DNA of 64,000 nucleotides from Pithys albifrons albifrons. Taxonomy: Eukaryota > Chordata > Aves > Passeriformes > Thamnophilidae. Location of the stretch: the NCBI RefSeq assembly GCF_047495875.1, contig NC_092497.1, positions 81,415,749 through 81,479,748 of the forward strand, given 5' to 3'. Below the pieces are notes generated by a model. That model saw only the letters and a program-made list of their open reading frames with translations, made no database searches and was not told where the DNA came from. How positions within the stretch are numbered: the first letter of the stretch is position 1; every line of letters begins with the position of its first letter. A program made the translations under genes and the position numbers. Below, in pieces: positions 1-13,200 of the stretch.

Positions 1-120
1 AATGCTTCTTTTGTGTGAGCACAGTCTCCTCGATAAGCGTGATTACTTTTGCAAGCAACAAGTTCAGGGTTTAGCTTTGATGTTTTGGTCTGTTGGTTAT
101 ATTCCCATGGCTTTTGCCAC
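1..120. other. Unassigned sequence at left edge
   Basis: No gene or repeat recognised. The recognisable reverse-transcriptase coding of the neighbouring RTE element is lost at about position 120, reading leftwards on the minus strand. This stretch may be a diverged continuation of that element or unrelated flank. Confidence 0.3.
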
Positions 121-620
121 ACTCATGTAGCAGGATGATCATTTTGAGGAACTTGGGGGGACATCCTAAACGTTCCAAGATCTGCCACAGGCCTTTTCTG
201 CTCACAGTGTCGAAAGCTTTGGTGAGGTCAATGAAGGTTACATAGAGACCTTTGTTCTGTTCCCTACACTTCTCTTGCAGTTGTCTGAGAACAAACACCA
301 TGTCTGTGGTGCTCCTATTGGCTCAGAAACCACACTGGCTTTCAGGTAGAAGATCTTCTGCAATAGTGGGTACTAATCTGTTCAGAAGTTTTCTTGCAAG
401 GATTTTACCAGCAATGGAGAGCAAAGTAATTTGAGCAGTCTGATTTTTCTCCTTTCTTCTTGTACAGGGTGATGATGACTGCGTCACGGAGATCTGGTGG
501 TAGTTCCCCTTGTTCCCAGCAACGCACAACAAGCTCGTGGAATTTGGCATGGAGTGCTTGACCTCCATGCTTCCAGATTTCAGGTGGAATTCCATCAACC
601 CCAGCTTCAATCCTAAACAT
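121..620 (-). pseudogene. RTE-clade LINE (AviRTE-like), inverted reverse-transcriptase fragment
   Basis: Read on the minus strand, this is the N-terminal half of a LINE reverse transcriptase. It starts near GVDGIPPEIWKHGG at about 600 and continues through SIAGKILARKLLNRL and LRQLQEKCREQN to FIDLTKAFDTV. That last motif is RT motif A with its catalytic aspartate. Coding breaks off near 121, before the YADD-type motif C. The reading frame carries one frameshift near 440 and one stop at about 323, directly after SQCGF, where an arginine CGA codon has apparently become TGA, a typical CpG decay. The motif spacing fits the RTE clade, and I judge AviRTE or a close relative most likely. The fragment abuts the element's 3' part (621-1231) head to head, as expected from twin priming. 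It is dead and has no host function. Confidence 0.75.
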
Positions 621-1231
621 CCACTGGTCTGATTACGTGACCAATGTGTCTGTTCTTGAACAGGCAGGGGTCAGCAGTATCGAGGCCATGCTGATGAGAA
701 CGCAGCTGCGCTGGGCAGGGCACGTCTCCAGGATGGAGGATCACCCACTGCCCAGGGCACGTCTCCAGGATGGAGGATCACCCACTGCCCAGGGCACGTC
801 TCCAGGATGGAGGATCACCCACCACCTCCCAAAGATTGTGCTCTATGGTGAACTCGCCACCGGCTGCCGCAAGAGAAGAGCCCCGAAGAAGAGATACAAG
901 GACTCCCTGAAACAACACCTCAGCCTTGGCCATATTGACTGCCACCAGTGGTCCACTCTGGCCTCCAATCGGGATTCATGGAGACACACCATTCACGACG
1001 CTGTTGCTTCCTTTGAGAATGCACGGAGAGTCAGTCTGGAGGAGAAAAGACACCGCAGACAGAACCGTTCCTTGCCAATGTCACCCAGGGAGACGTTCCC
1101 CTGTGCCTTCTGTGACCGGACCTGCCTATCCCGTATCGGCCTTTTTAGCCACCAGCAGCTTGCAGCAAGCGTGGGTAGTGCCCTTCTCAAATCTTCGTTC
1201 ACGAAGCCTGGCCATGATGATGATGATGATG
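621..1231 (+). pseudogene. RTE-clade LINE (AviRTE-like), 3' end of ORF2
   Basis: The open frame starts around HWSDYVTNVSVLEQAG and runs through QLRWAGHVSRMEDH, KIVLYGELATG and KRYKDSLKQHLSL to a C-terminal C-x2-C zinc-knuckle-like segment, CAFCDRTCLSRIGLFSHQ. This is the carboxy-terminal region of an RTE-type polyprotein, downstream of reverse transcriptase. The element ends in a short GAT repeat (about 1213-1231), the usual simple-repeat tail of RTE elements. A triplicated 37-bp segment lies inside it (719-828), yet the frame is kept. A 13-bp palindrome at 1158-1170 is a decayed form of the perfect one at 17580-17600. The apparent GTG start at 637 is only where the fragment opens; the real ORF began far upstream in the lost part. 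Confidence 0.8.
719..828 (+). repeat. 37-bp tandem repeat, about 2.9 copies, inside the RTE ORF
   Basis: The segment beginning GCACGTCTCCAGGATGGAGG and ending in CCCAGG is repeated at 37-bp spacing, with the third copy incomplete. Two extra units add 74 bp, and one further base in the CACCACC stretch brings the insertion to 75 bp, so the downstream KIVLYGEL frame is restored. The same DNA is therefore translated in three different frames in succession. Confidence 0.9.
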
Positions 1232-2388
1232 TTGCCACACTGATAAACAGCATTCCAGAAAGGAAGATCAAGCATATGCTGAGATAATGGTGGCACCTTG
1301 AGTGGAGATCAACAAACTAATACAGATTTTTGTATTAGTGCTGTGCTTCTCTATGAAAGAGCCCAGCTATTCAGTCAAGAAACTGGATCTCATCCTGTGA
1401 TCCCACCCTATTTCCTGTGCTAGAAAATCACATGAATAAACCATGTTGATGTTATAGGTGCCTCTGTCACAAACAACATACAGAATTACTGTTTAGAAAA
1501 GCATGTATCTTTTGGGGGAATGTGATTTGAAACATAACAGTTTATATCAGGGTTTCACCTGTCAATAATCTCATCAGGTTTTTCTGAGTAAACAAAGTGA
1601 TTTTCTACTGAGACAGTCTCCCATAGGAGTAACTCTAGTGTCTTCTGATTCTTGGAGCAGGATTTCCCACTCTTTTTCCATCTCATTGATTATCTTGCTT
1701 TCTGGTATTTTTGAGACAATGACCATCACATCGTATTTCTAAAAAGACAGCCACTAAACTGGAAGTACTGTTTTTCCTGATGTTATAAATGATAGAGATT
1801 TTAATAAATCTTGTTTTGTAATAATACATTTTTTTGTTATTATTGGCCTCTGATGGATTGAATGTTGCATAGGGGGATGTTTGGTGTGCTAGGCCACTGA
1901 TCTGAGAATAGCCAGCACTGGAAATTGAAGTCAACCAAGCTAAGTACCCAAATTCCCAGACTAACAGCCTGACCAAAGAAGCATGTCACTTACATTCAGC
2001 TGCTGTCACTGGGACCTTCTTGGGTCCTACACGTTAAAAAGTAGTCATTCCATTCTGAGCTATTACATAGTGTTTTTTCCCTGATTCCAGCTCAGATAAA
2101 GCTTGTGAAAGTGCTTTGTTGCCAGAATAAGAAAAACACTGGGATCTCATGGCCTCTTAAAATATCTCAGGAAATACCAGCTCCCAGCTATCCTGAAGGC
2201 ATATGCATGAATGACAAATCGTGTCCTATTAATGCTCCAGATCCTGCTAATTCTTATCTCATCCTTAAATAAGTACCATCTTTTAAATCCATAACTGGAA
2301 TTTCCAAGTTTCACGCTGCTAGCAAGAACAGATGTTTTTGTGTCCTTTTACAAGCACTTTTGTGGGCAGAAATGACCAACTTTACAAC
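1232..2388. other. Unannotated spacer
   Basis: AT-rich sequence with only short chance ORFs. No exon, RNA gene or repeat recognised. Confidence 0.5.
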
Positions 2389-2393
2389 AAGGG

Positions 2394-3004
2394 TGTCTTG
2401 GTTTGAGCTGGCAAACTGCCAACCCTCCAAGTACAGGGTTAGAGCCTCCCTCCCAACACCAAGGAAAGGGAGGAAAAGAGAGGGGAAGGAAAAAAAAATT
2501 AAACCATGTTTATACTAAAGCCACATATATTTTTAACAGAAAGAAAGAGACAATTAGAGGAAAGTACAAATATACACTCACACAAGTTTGAAATAACAAC
2601 AAACAATTCCCCCCTTCCTAATGAACACACAAATTCTACTGTCTTAACTACACATTACTTCAAAAAATTATTCCCCAGGGAGACAAACCCAAGCAGAAAG
2701 GAGAGACCCAGAACAACACATTTTACTTTCCTGAGGTACCCTGTGAGCCAGTGGTGGGCCTGGTCCTCTCCATCCCCCCTGGGACAGCATCGTGTGTCCT
2801 CCCAAGAGGAGGCTGAGAAGCGACTGCCTTAACCACTCCCACACTGGTTCCTGCTTCCCTGGAGATGATGTCATAATGTGGTATGGAATACAAAGTTACT
2901 GGCTAGAAGAGGTCAGCTGTTAGCTCAGCCCAGCTCAAGTCAGCTGACAGCTTCAGGCTAGTCTGGACCCCAAATTTAGGCTCACATAGGTGAACCCATA
3001 AACA
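2394..3004 (-). mobile_element. Solo LTR, family A (ERVL-like), copy 1
   Basis: On the minus strand the element begins TGTTTATGGGTTCACC and ends GAGCTCAAACCAAGACA, giving TG...CA termini. Flanks are AAGGG at 2389-2393 and CAGGG at 3005-3009, a 5-bp target-site duplication with one mismatch. It matches the LTR at 30553-31176 along its whole length and, more distantly, the one at 25514-26134. Five-base duplications suggest an ERVL/ERV3-type integrase; this is inference. No internal retroviral sequence adjoins it, so it is a solo LTR left by recombination. It contains a 68-codon sense-strand ORF (2668-2874) that is nearly identical in the 30553 copy. Confidence 0.85.
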
Positions 3005-3009
3005 CAGGG

Positions 3010-6000
3010 ATAATCTAAAGATTCTTGTTGTAATTATAATTAAACATTAAACATTAGAAATTGTACCTTGTAGTCTTACTCCCCATTTTTTACATTTACA
3101 AGATAAAATACACTGGAAGGAGAACCAGAATAGAACAGTCTTTATTTTGGGTGTGTAGGTTGTTTAATGTCTCAGTAGCCAAGCCTTAGAAAAGTCCCTA
3201 TGCCCTGAATAGAACTCCATGCTTCTAAATGGAAACACGATTTACAAAAGCTGGGGCTCTTTAATTGCCATGTCACTGTAACAAAATAGCAGTCCAGTGA
3301 AAGTGACTCCTGTGAGGCCACCACCAAGAGAGAACTGGCCTGCAGTCTCCTAACACTCAGACTAATGTACTACTCAGTCAGATAGAAGCCTGGGGACAAT
3401 TCTTGAGACTTGTGATAATCAAAGGATCCCTTGTTCTTGACTCAACAAGGTGCTTTGTGTGCATGCTTCATAAATGAGGCTATCAACTATAACCTCCTTC
3501 AATGGCAGGTTGATATGATTAATTCTCAATAAAGCAATACGTAATCCTCTCATCTCTGTGACTGCAATTGAAAGAGTCTGGAGTAACAGGTCTGCATTTG
3601 TTCTGTACCTCTTGCTGCATCAAAAGCTGATCATCAAAAGGATGTGAGTGTATTGGAATTATTTGGACTTCTCTACTCTGCTGCATATGACACAGGTGGA
3701 AGTTAAGGATCAGCTCTTCTGTGGGGAAAACCCAATGGAGCTACATGAAAACTTCTACCAATTTATGCTGTCCGGGAATGAAAATTTAAGTTTGTTACAG
3801 AGACACAAAATTCACCATAAATTTAAAGTGTAATAGAGATGTCTGTATTAAAAGGCAGCAATAAAACCTAGAAAGTTTCCTGATGCTTTTATTGACTCAC
3901 TGTAGTTCAGATGAGTGTGGGAGAATCAGCTCCACTTTGGGATGGCCTGGGAGAATTCTGAATTGGGATTTTTGCATTAAATAAGAATTTTGTAAGCATT
4001 TTTAAAACAAACAGACTTTTGTTTGCTTATAGTAAGTTTTGAGTTGTAAGGGGATCTCAGTTTTAGTTTCACCTTTTCTCTCTCATCCTTCTCCCCAGAA
4101 GTTATCAGGGAGTTGATTTGAACTTTGTTCCACTATCAATGAGAACATCTGTATATATTTCCTAAATGTTCACAAGTATTTAATTAAGCCTATCCAAACC
4201 TTCTCCTATTAATTTAGATTATTTCTGCTCACAGTAGTTCTCAGTATCTGGGCTTTGTCCATTAGGTATAATACAAGGAAAGACAGAGATGTCAGTTTCT
4301 TAAATGTACCTTAAATTATCCTGTGCACTGAGAAGTGTCAAAGACATGGGTAAAAACCAGCTATGACTCAATAACTGGCAGCTTGTCCTATGAAATGCTA
4401 AAGAAAAATTAATCCTATATCTCATTCTATTACACTCTGTTTTGAATCTCAAAAGTATCCTACTCTTTGGAGGTTCTGTATAGACTGATGGTAGTGTGAA
4501 AATAGACTTGGAGTTGTTCAAAGTCAGGGGGCAGTTACTGAGGGATGGAATGCTTCCAGTATCTTTCTAAGCTCATTTCTGTGTGTAGTGAGTGCTACAT
4601 GTTCATAAACAAGCTACTACCTCCTGCTTGACTGTTAAACTCTTCTGTAAACTTTCCAGAAGCAGACCTTTCCTACATTATCAGTTAAACAAAAATTTCA
4701 CTCTCTATGCTAATAAACATTTAAGTGCAAATATTTTCATCTTCTGAGAGCTTATTATCACACTTTTGCTGCTGTTTATTTTATGTTGGAGAGAAAAAAG
4801 AAATAGAATTTTGCTTCTTGCTTTTTAAAATAAATGTATGGCTTTTTCTTTTGAAACCCCTCAGTGCTTTAGAGAAATGGATTTTTTTTTAACTTTCTGA
4901 CAACGTGTACACCTTCTTGTCTCAACAGACTTCTTTTGGAGAAGTGTGATTTAGCTATGCAGTTATTCACCATGTTCAATGGATCTGAAATTCAACTCTC
5001 CCTCCGTTGTCTGTGTGTTTAGCTGTTGGCTTCCCAAACCAAAGAGAACTTTACAGAAGAAGATGCTTTGGGATCACTTGGGCTGAAATGTAACACACAG
5101 TGTCTATATTTGGCACAACAATGCTAGGCAACTGAAGAAATCTTTCCAATCTGCTATTATTACTTCAACCTACTCCTTACCTCAGAAAGAGGCTGATTAA
5201 ACCATGTTTTGTTAAAGTTCCAACTTTTATTTGATTTAACAGAGAAAAATAGAAGCAAGTGTGGCTAAAGAGAATTTAAATCGCTGATGTTTTCTGTTTG
5301 GATGACTTGAATTTTCACAAAATATAGATATATAGCTGCCTCAACTGTGCTATGTTCATTATATTTCATGCATTATACTTGATGATCAATGCCCTTTGTT
5401 GTTTTAGGCTGGACTTCCTGTTTACCTTTCTTTCCTCTAGCTGACAAGTGAATCTCTAAATATATGGGAAGTTGACATCACATATTCTTTTTATATCTGT
5501 GTCCCTATGTATTTACATAATTGCTGGAAGTAATTAGCATGAAGACTTGCCTAAGAAGATTTGTGCTGGGAACACATAAACTCTTGTGACATATTTTGTG
5601 GGGAGGGGGCTTTGCTGTATATAACATCTTTTTATAGCTCTAAGAGACATTTGACTCGATGCTTCTCAGCACCCGTGTGCTTGTACTGTATTTTTTTCCT
5701 GTTGATGGCTTAGATCTTGATGGGTTTACTTCTTACCAGAGAGAAGTCTGATGATGCCTCAGCCAGGAGAGCAGATGATAAGGTGGTTAGTGTGATGCCT
5801 TAGGATTTTATATATTTGTAGATTTTTATATAGCTGTATAGTTTCTCACGTTTGAGGTAGCAGCTAAGAGTTGTAACTTTGTGCCACATTTCTGAATTTC
5901 AGTCTCAATGGTGAGATAGACAGCACATCATGTTTGGGACACATGTACTAGGACTAGAATAACAGGACATATTGTAGTCAAAATAAGACAGAAGACTCAG

Positions 6001-6721
6001 GACCCTTGGAGATGCTCCAACAGGGCAGTTTTGGGGGTGGCACCAAAGCAGTACCAGGAGTAAGGAGTTCTTGGGTTGAATGTAATGATTAGTTATGGTA
6101 ACTAAGTAGTGTTATAAATTCGTAAGACCCCTATAATGTGCAGGCATCTCTGTACTTTGTACACTCAAAAAATTTCAGTTAAGAACTGCTCTGTACTTTA
6201 CCCAGACTAGTATTTTCTCAAAAGTTTTTCCTTGATTTTAAGCAACAAGTGCTCTTTACATGGGCAATTTAGCAAACTCCTACAGCTGTCACTGAGAGGT
6301 CACCGCACCACATTCAATGCACTGACAAAAGTCACTGACTGAGAACAAAGTCCCATGCTTGTCGATGTCCTTTGAGATTTATGAGCAACAAACACTGCAA
6401 AAGAATTAAGTATTTATAGAAGATGAGAACAGATTAGGATAATTTAGAGTCCCTCTGGTGGGAGGGATTTTTGGATGTCTGCATTTCATGCAGGTTTACA
6501 TAATGCCATATTTCTCTTTATAACCACTTCAAAAAGAATGCCATTTCAAGAGATTAATGTTTCAAGTAGGCTTGATTTTGGATAAACACAACTCAATATA
6601 TACAAAATAATATGCTACTTGCAATGTTCTTTCAACCTGTCTTTCACTGACACCAGATCAAATTTCTACTCATTTTAACATTATGTGTTCTGAAAGTCCT
6701 TCTTAAAGAATCTCATTATTT
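3010..6721. other. Unannotated spacer
   Basis: About 3.7 kb of AT-rich sequence. The ORFs present (for example 3648-3833 plus and 4300-4521 minus) are short, begin at chance ATGs and resemble no family I know. No repeat recognised. Confidence 0.5.
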
Positions 6722-6725
6722 GTTC

Positions 6726-7280
6726 TGATAACTCAGGGGATTTTTGATTTTTAATTTTCATAGATCTTAGAAGTAACTGTAGTGAATCTAGGGTACCAGT
6801 ATTTCTAGTAGCTTAAGTTCAATATTTAGACATACCAACCCCACACCCATATCAATCCCTCAAAACTCCGTTAGCTGTTTAGTCTTCTTTTCAAGGTATA
6901 AGTGCTGAAAAACAACTTAAAGCCTGCACCAAGAAACATAAACATAAGCAGAGTGATCTTGAAGCTCAGAACCCTGGGAGGCCTCCAAGAACTTTCATGT
7001 GATATGAAGAAGATGAAGATGATGAAGGAAGAGCCTAAACTCCCCCAGCCTCAATTCCTGACAGGATGTGCCAGGAAACGGAATGGAGAAGAACCATGTG
7101 ATGGATGAATGGAGATTGAATGGACATCATTATGAAAACCATGAAGCCAGGGTTCAAGGAGGGGTGTCTATATGTATTCCTGTGGGCCTAAGGCCTGGAA
7201 TTAAAGGACCTGCCCTTTTATCTTATCCCATACACCAAGTTGGCTTGGAGTCCTGTTTTCTGCAGTCTCTTAAGGCAACA
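6726..7280 (+). mobile_element. Solo LTR, family B (ERV1-like), copy 1
   Basis: The unit starts TGATAACTCAGGGGATTTTT and ends TTAAGGCAACA. It is flanked by a perfect 4-bp duplication, GTTC, at 6722-6725 and 7281-7284. Shared landmarks with copies at 26959-27452 and 54452-55019 are a TTTTTGATTTTT box after the start, TTAGCTGTTTAGTCTTCTTT in the middle, an ATTAAAG that could serve as polyadenylation signal (about 7200), and TTGGCTTGGAGTC near the end. The 4-bp duplication is typical of gammaretrovirus-like (ERV1) elements, so that class is inferred. A short ORF here (6902-7108) is not conserved in the other copies. Confidence 0.8.
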
Positions 7281-7284
7281 GTTC

Positions 7285-10200
7285 CAAAACAAAGGCTAAA
7301 CATGTGTGAGAATAAAGAAAATCAGAGTCATGGAAAGTCTCTAATGGTATTTCTTGTTCCTATAGTTGCACTGAAGGTAGCCAATCAACCTCTTTAAAGG
7401 TAGATAAGGAAATTTTCCACAGAAGGGAGCTTATTGTATGGGGTATTTCTACTACTTCACATCCTGTTAGTCATTTACTATGTATATATTTATGTCAAAC
7501 TCCTCCAATGAAAAATAGACTAGTGATGGGAAAATGAAGAGGATCCAGTCAGATCAAATGCTGCTTTGATTCTCTGATGCCAGTAGCTGCTGCCACTGAG
7601 GTGACCCCATGAAGAGCTGCAGGAATTTTCATAAGCAGCTGCTGGTCATGATATGCACCATCAGAAGCAGAGCCCTGCACTTGTGATGCTGATTGGCATG
7701 AAAAGTGATCTTAGCATTTCTACCTGTCCCATTTCTACAGAGTTTTGGTTTATAAATGTTATTCACAAGGTATTTTTGTGTACACAATGCTCATTTATGT
7801 AAGATGAAAACATTGAGGGAGGAAGGGAGATATAAAAAGACAAATATTTACCCATTCTTTGACTACTTCTTTCCTTAACACAAACACGTGCCTTTGTTTC
7901 TATAGCTTATCTTCTATAAAATCCCTTTTCTATACATTTAATTAATTCCTTACACCCACTACCCACTGTTTGGAGGCAGATACTTCTCCTTAGTAACTCC
8001 AAAATACCATTAATGCTTCAATTTTCTGAAAGCACAGGGACTGTCTTCATTAGCATTAAAGCCCAATGGTTTGAGGGGTGAGCTGGGAATTGCTCTGTAT
8101 CTGCAGTAGGCTCTAGTAATGAGCCATCTTTTTCTACTAGAAAAAACAGAGAGAATATCCACTTCCTACTAAATTATCCCTGCAAGACTGGTGCTGAGGA
8201 TGTGGTTCTTCTCATGTAGCTTCCTGTTACTTGCACAATTGTTAGAAACACTTATTTCCTTTCTGGCACTAAGTGAGTTGCCAGCAGAGCTAAGCCTTGT
8301 GAGGTTGAATTGATGAGGGGAAACCTCTCTTTCTGACTGCTCTTCTGTTTTTCTGCCTCGTAGGAAATAATACTCAATACAAGTAGCTGCAGAAAGCAAG
8401 GTCACCTTTTATCTCCATAGGGGAAAGTTGAAAGGGATTTCAGCTCCTGCTGAGTAAAATGATGAGGAAATGGCAACAGCATAGCTAGGTGGGACAAGTT
8501 CAAGTAAATGTTTCACATTTTAAAAAAATTGTACTTATAATTGAATAAAATGGGAATTAAAAAAATCAGATTAAATTAGGAATTGCACATGGGATCTACT
8601 TTAAAAGATTTCTTTAGGAAGAAAGAGGTACCTTTCAGGATTAAGTACAAACTAAAGTTCAAAGAAATGCTTTGGAAAAATCTGTTTTAAAATACAAAGA
8701 ACTGTGTAAATCCTACTCAAATTTGTAAAAGGCTTTCATGTTGCAGAAGGTTTGTCCATTAATTCCACACAAATTTGCACTAAACATACTTGCAGACCTG
8801 TATTTTTTGTATTTGTTACTTGGCCTTGGCACTGAATTCACCATGTGCTTTTGTTAGCAGTCCTTTGCATCTTGCAAATAATAGTTAATGTAATTTTCTT
8901 AAGCTAGAAAATTGATCTGTTTAGATAAAGTCCATGAATCATTATTTTTTCAGCCTAAAATGTAATTGCTTATGTCTGAATTCAAGTTAAGCTGATCTCT
9001 GGGTATTGCTGGCTTAACATCTGTTTTCCCCATTTGTTTTGATTCCAGAGAAGCACACTATCATGCAGGTGTGAAGGTTGAAACTCTGTGTTAGTGGGTC
9101 TAAAGCCAGGGGAGAGGATTCAGGTAGACCAGCAGAACTCTTTGAGAGATGGCTGTAACCTTAGTTTTGACTGGGGTGCTGCTGCAGGAAAAGTTTGTGC
9201 ACTGCTGATAACTAATAACTACTAAAAACCCCGAGAGCATGCCTATGGCATGGGGAGAGTGTTATAACAGAATCGGGGTTGTCTTAGTGCCTCTTCTTTG
9301 ATTTAGGCTCAGGCCTTGTAAGAAGCAGCTGAGAAACAATTTGGACAAAGCCCAAAAATGTATGTCTAAAGACTGCACTTTTAGTCTGTAGTTTTCTGCA
9401 CAGTGGTTGAGTGTCTTGGGTCACACAGGTCAGGACTGAAACTGGCCAGAAATCAGTGTAACCAGATTCACACTGGCAGAGGGGAACCTGGCTGTGTGTT
9501 TAGCAGTGGAGGCTCGCTATCTCTGTCTGAGCTTGTTGTATGGGGAGCACTTGTTTAGGCAGCAGATCAGCATTAAGGGGAACTGCCTGGGTAGAAATGG
9601 GCAGTAAAACAAACTGTATGCCTGGACATGATATTTACTGCAGATTCATTTTCCTGGCCTAGGATATAGCTAAGGCTCTGGAAAGTAGGATAAAATGCCT
9701 GATGCTTTGTACTGGGGACGTTTTCTCTTTTGTCTGCAGCCTGGGTGAGAGGCTGCATGGTGTGCAGTCTGGGTGCAGTGACTCTACTGGGTTGCTTAAG
9801 CACAAGAAGTAGGAGGATGCAGAGCTGACTTTAAAGTCTGGGTCTGAACTGTCACCTTTCTTCAAGGAGGTCATATTCCCACATCCCAGTCCCACTTCCA
9901 GAGTGGGAAAAATCAAACCATTTGTCTGATGAAATTGTAGAACCACAGTCAAAGTTACAGTTCACAGCAAACCAAGGGCAGTTGGAAACAGGTGGCATGT
10001 TCTATTCCTAACATATCTCTTACTGCTTAGACAGTAAGAGACACAGGATCTTCCTTTCTTCTCCTGTCAGTCTTGGCTACTTCAGCAGTACTGAAAAAAG
10101 CTCTATATTACAAGTGATAGAGACAGAGTAATATGAGGGAGAAGCAGTTCACCACATTCATCAGGTAAACTTTTCCCTACCCAGACTGCAGCGAAGACAG

Positions 10201-13200
10201 TGATGATCTATTCTTTTCCCTTCTTTTTAAGCCTTTGTGATTCAGCATTGGCTTGTGTAGCTGCAGACACTACTGGGCTTGAAAGCATGAACTGAGCAGA
10301 AGTTGTACTTAAAAATAAACTGTCTTTCTCAAACGGGGGCTCTCTTACTGAGATCTACTTGGTGGTGCACTGGAAGCAGCAGGAGACTTCATGAATCTGC
10401 TGCTGCTCTTTGCAGAGCATAAAAATGGCAACAGAAAAACACTTCCACTAACTGCACAAGAAAGGTGTCTCTCTCCTAGCTGCACCAGCAATACTGTGGA
10501 GTGCATGGGACACTAGTAAAGGCAGAGCATCCTGACTTTAACCAATTTTCTAGGAATGTAAATGGATTCTGGGAAATGCTATGCTCCTTGCTATATGTGG
10601 AAGGAAGCTTTGAACAGCTCTGGATATGTTCTGAAGCTTAATCCTACACCCTGTTCTCACTGAGCTGGTGTGACTTCAAGCTTTTGCTGTCTTTATAAAT
10701 CCTCTTCCGGTGTGGCATTCTCTTGAAGGTGACAAGGCTGCTATCTTCTGCCATCTCATGTTGCTGAAAGCCTGGGGTGTTTTATATCTTCTGTATGTTT
10801 TTCATGCTTTGAGGTGTTGGAAAAATTAGGCAGGCCCTCAAGAGGACTGAAGAAAGGCCTCTTTTTCTGACTCCTCTCTAAAAGAAATACTGTCACAGGA
10901 AACCATGCAGGCACAGATCCTAAATGCATTGCAGAGTCTTGGATATTTTCCTGCTCTGTGACTGGAAGTTGCTGCTCACAACCTAGCTCTTGATGCAGAG
11001 ACTTGTAATGCAAGAGGGAAACCACGGTGCTGCTTCTGTGTGGAGTCTGGCTGTATGAAGCACAGAGATCTTAAAACTTTGGCTAAGTGCCTCAGATGTG
11101 ACAGAAGAAGTGTGTCTTTAGATGTATCAGTGACAGTAACTTACATTTATTCTTTCTGCATGAGAGAAATGGGATTGGTTCAGGAAGAAAAGGGTAGTAC
11201 AGGTGAGGCTGCATCCAAAGGAAATCATGTCTGTGGCTAACAGAATTACCAAAATGTTACCCTTGTTCTTTTTTTCAGGATGTGAAAATGTATTCAGTGA
11301 GACTACTTATTTCCTTAACATGTGATCCATGTAGCCCACAGATTCTTTCAGTACTGATGATTCATTTCAAGACCTGCTAGGGGAAGCTCACTGCAGCTTA
11401 ATTTGGCACACCAGTAAAAAAAAAAAATTCTCACTGATGCCTGAGTAGCATGGATAGCACTGCCAAAATGTTGCAGCCACCACAGATGTTTCACAGCTCT
11501 GCATAATTGCTCTAGAATTCTCTACAATATGCTCCAGAAAACTGCTTGTGAGGTCAGACAAGCATTAAATAATTATTGGACAAAAATGAAAGCAAGTATG
11601 CAGTATTTTTGTGGTGGTCAGCCAGACTTATAAGGAAATTTTCACTTATGTATTTTTTTACTTCACTCTGAGAGAGAAAATGTAAATACAACACTATTAA
11701 ATGCTAGCAATAGAATCCAGGGAGTAGATGAAAGAGCAAGCAGAGACTGAGGAAACAAGTCTGTCTACCTTTCTTGTCAACATTTTGTTCACAATGTCAG
11801 TCTTGACTTCTGCTGAGGTTTGGTTCTTATCTATCATCTCAATCTAAGAGAAGGCCAAAACCAAAGAATACAGTTGAGGCATATTCAGTAGCAAGTTCAA
11901 ACATGAAGGTTTAAAATCTTGGTTAAATGTCTTGGTTAATAAACATGGCAGATGGTAGTACATCCCAGGTTACTTTTGTTTGATGGGTCAGCCAGCAAAG
12001 CAGAGCACGGTGGATATTGCAGTCAGTTGGGTCCATAGGCCCTTGCTCTGCTCCTTGGGTGGTGTAGCTGAGAACTGCCTCCTTTGCAGGCAGCAAATGC
12101 TTCTATATACTGAAACTAAGATTCTTGGCATTTTCTCCTTCTGGAACTCTGCCTAGTGCTCTCTTTAGATTACAGCTGGTCTCCAGCCCAGCTGAGGCAA
12201 TAATTAAAGAACTTGCTGGTGACCAAGAAACCTGAAGTTTCCTCAATTTATGTTATGTTTTCTGCCAATCAGTGTGCTCATGTAAATGGATAAGTTCAAA
12301 GAAGATATTTCAGAGGTATTGTGTGTGTGTGAAAACACCATTTTTTTAAAGAAATGCACTAGATTCCAGAAAGAGTTTTCAATGAGTGCCTGCAACCCTG
12401 ATTAAAATTTTCCATCCAAACAAGAACTGTGTAACCTCTAAGAAGTCTTATGGTCTGTAATTACATGGTACAAAATCCAGCTGACTGGCCTTGAGAGAGA
12501 TACCAAGGTCAAGTCCTTTCTTTGGTTAGTATATCTGTGCAAGTAGGTAACTGTAGTAGAGAAGTCAGGAAAATAGAGTCAGGTTTGCATTTCAATCCCT
12601 TCAAGAACTATTAGTACTGTCTTTCAGAAATGGGGTCAATAGGCACCTGCAGGTGCATGAAGCACTAAGTTTGAAAGTGTTGATTTCTGGGTCAGCAACT
12701 GTGGCTTCTTGTGAGACCTTGGCATTAGTGGACAGCTTTGGTGGTTTTTTTCTGGGACACTGCAAAACAGAGAAAGGGTGAAGTCCCACATATTTCTAGT
12801 TTTGCCATAGGCTAGCCAGTCTGCTTTGCAAGGGCAAACTTTGAATATATCAAAAAATCAATCTAAGAATCCAGACTCACTATTGATCGTGTCTTTGAAA
12901 TTCTCCTCCTGACTGGTCTGCTATTTTTGTTTGTAATTACAGTTGAAGTCACTCTTCTTGGTACCTGTGGACTTTACCAGTTCATTCCTAGTTCCTCACA
13001 CCTCCTTAATGTCTGCTCATTTTGCAACTATTTTAAATATTTAAATTCTTTAACATTCTGCTGGTAATAATAGGAATCCTTTCTCTGCTTGATTGGATTA
13101 AACTGTATTTATGAGTGGCTAACAATGCAGTCCTACAAGTGGTTGACTCAATTATAGAATTTGCTTTTGTTAAGGTACTGGAGCAAGAGGTTATGAATTC

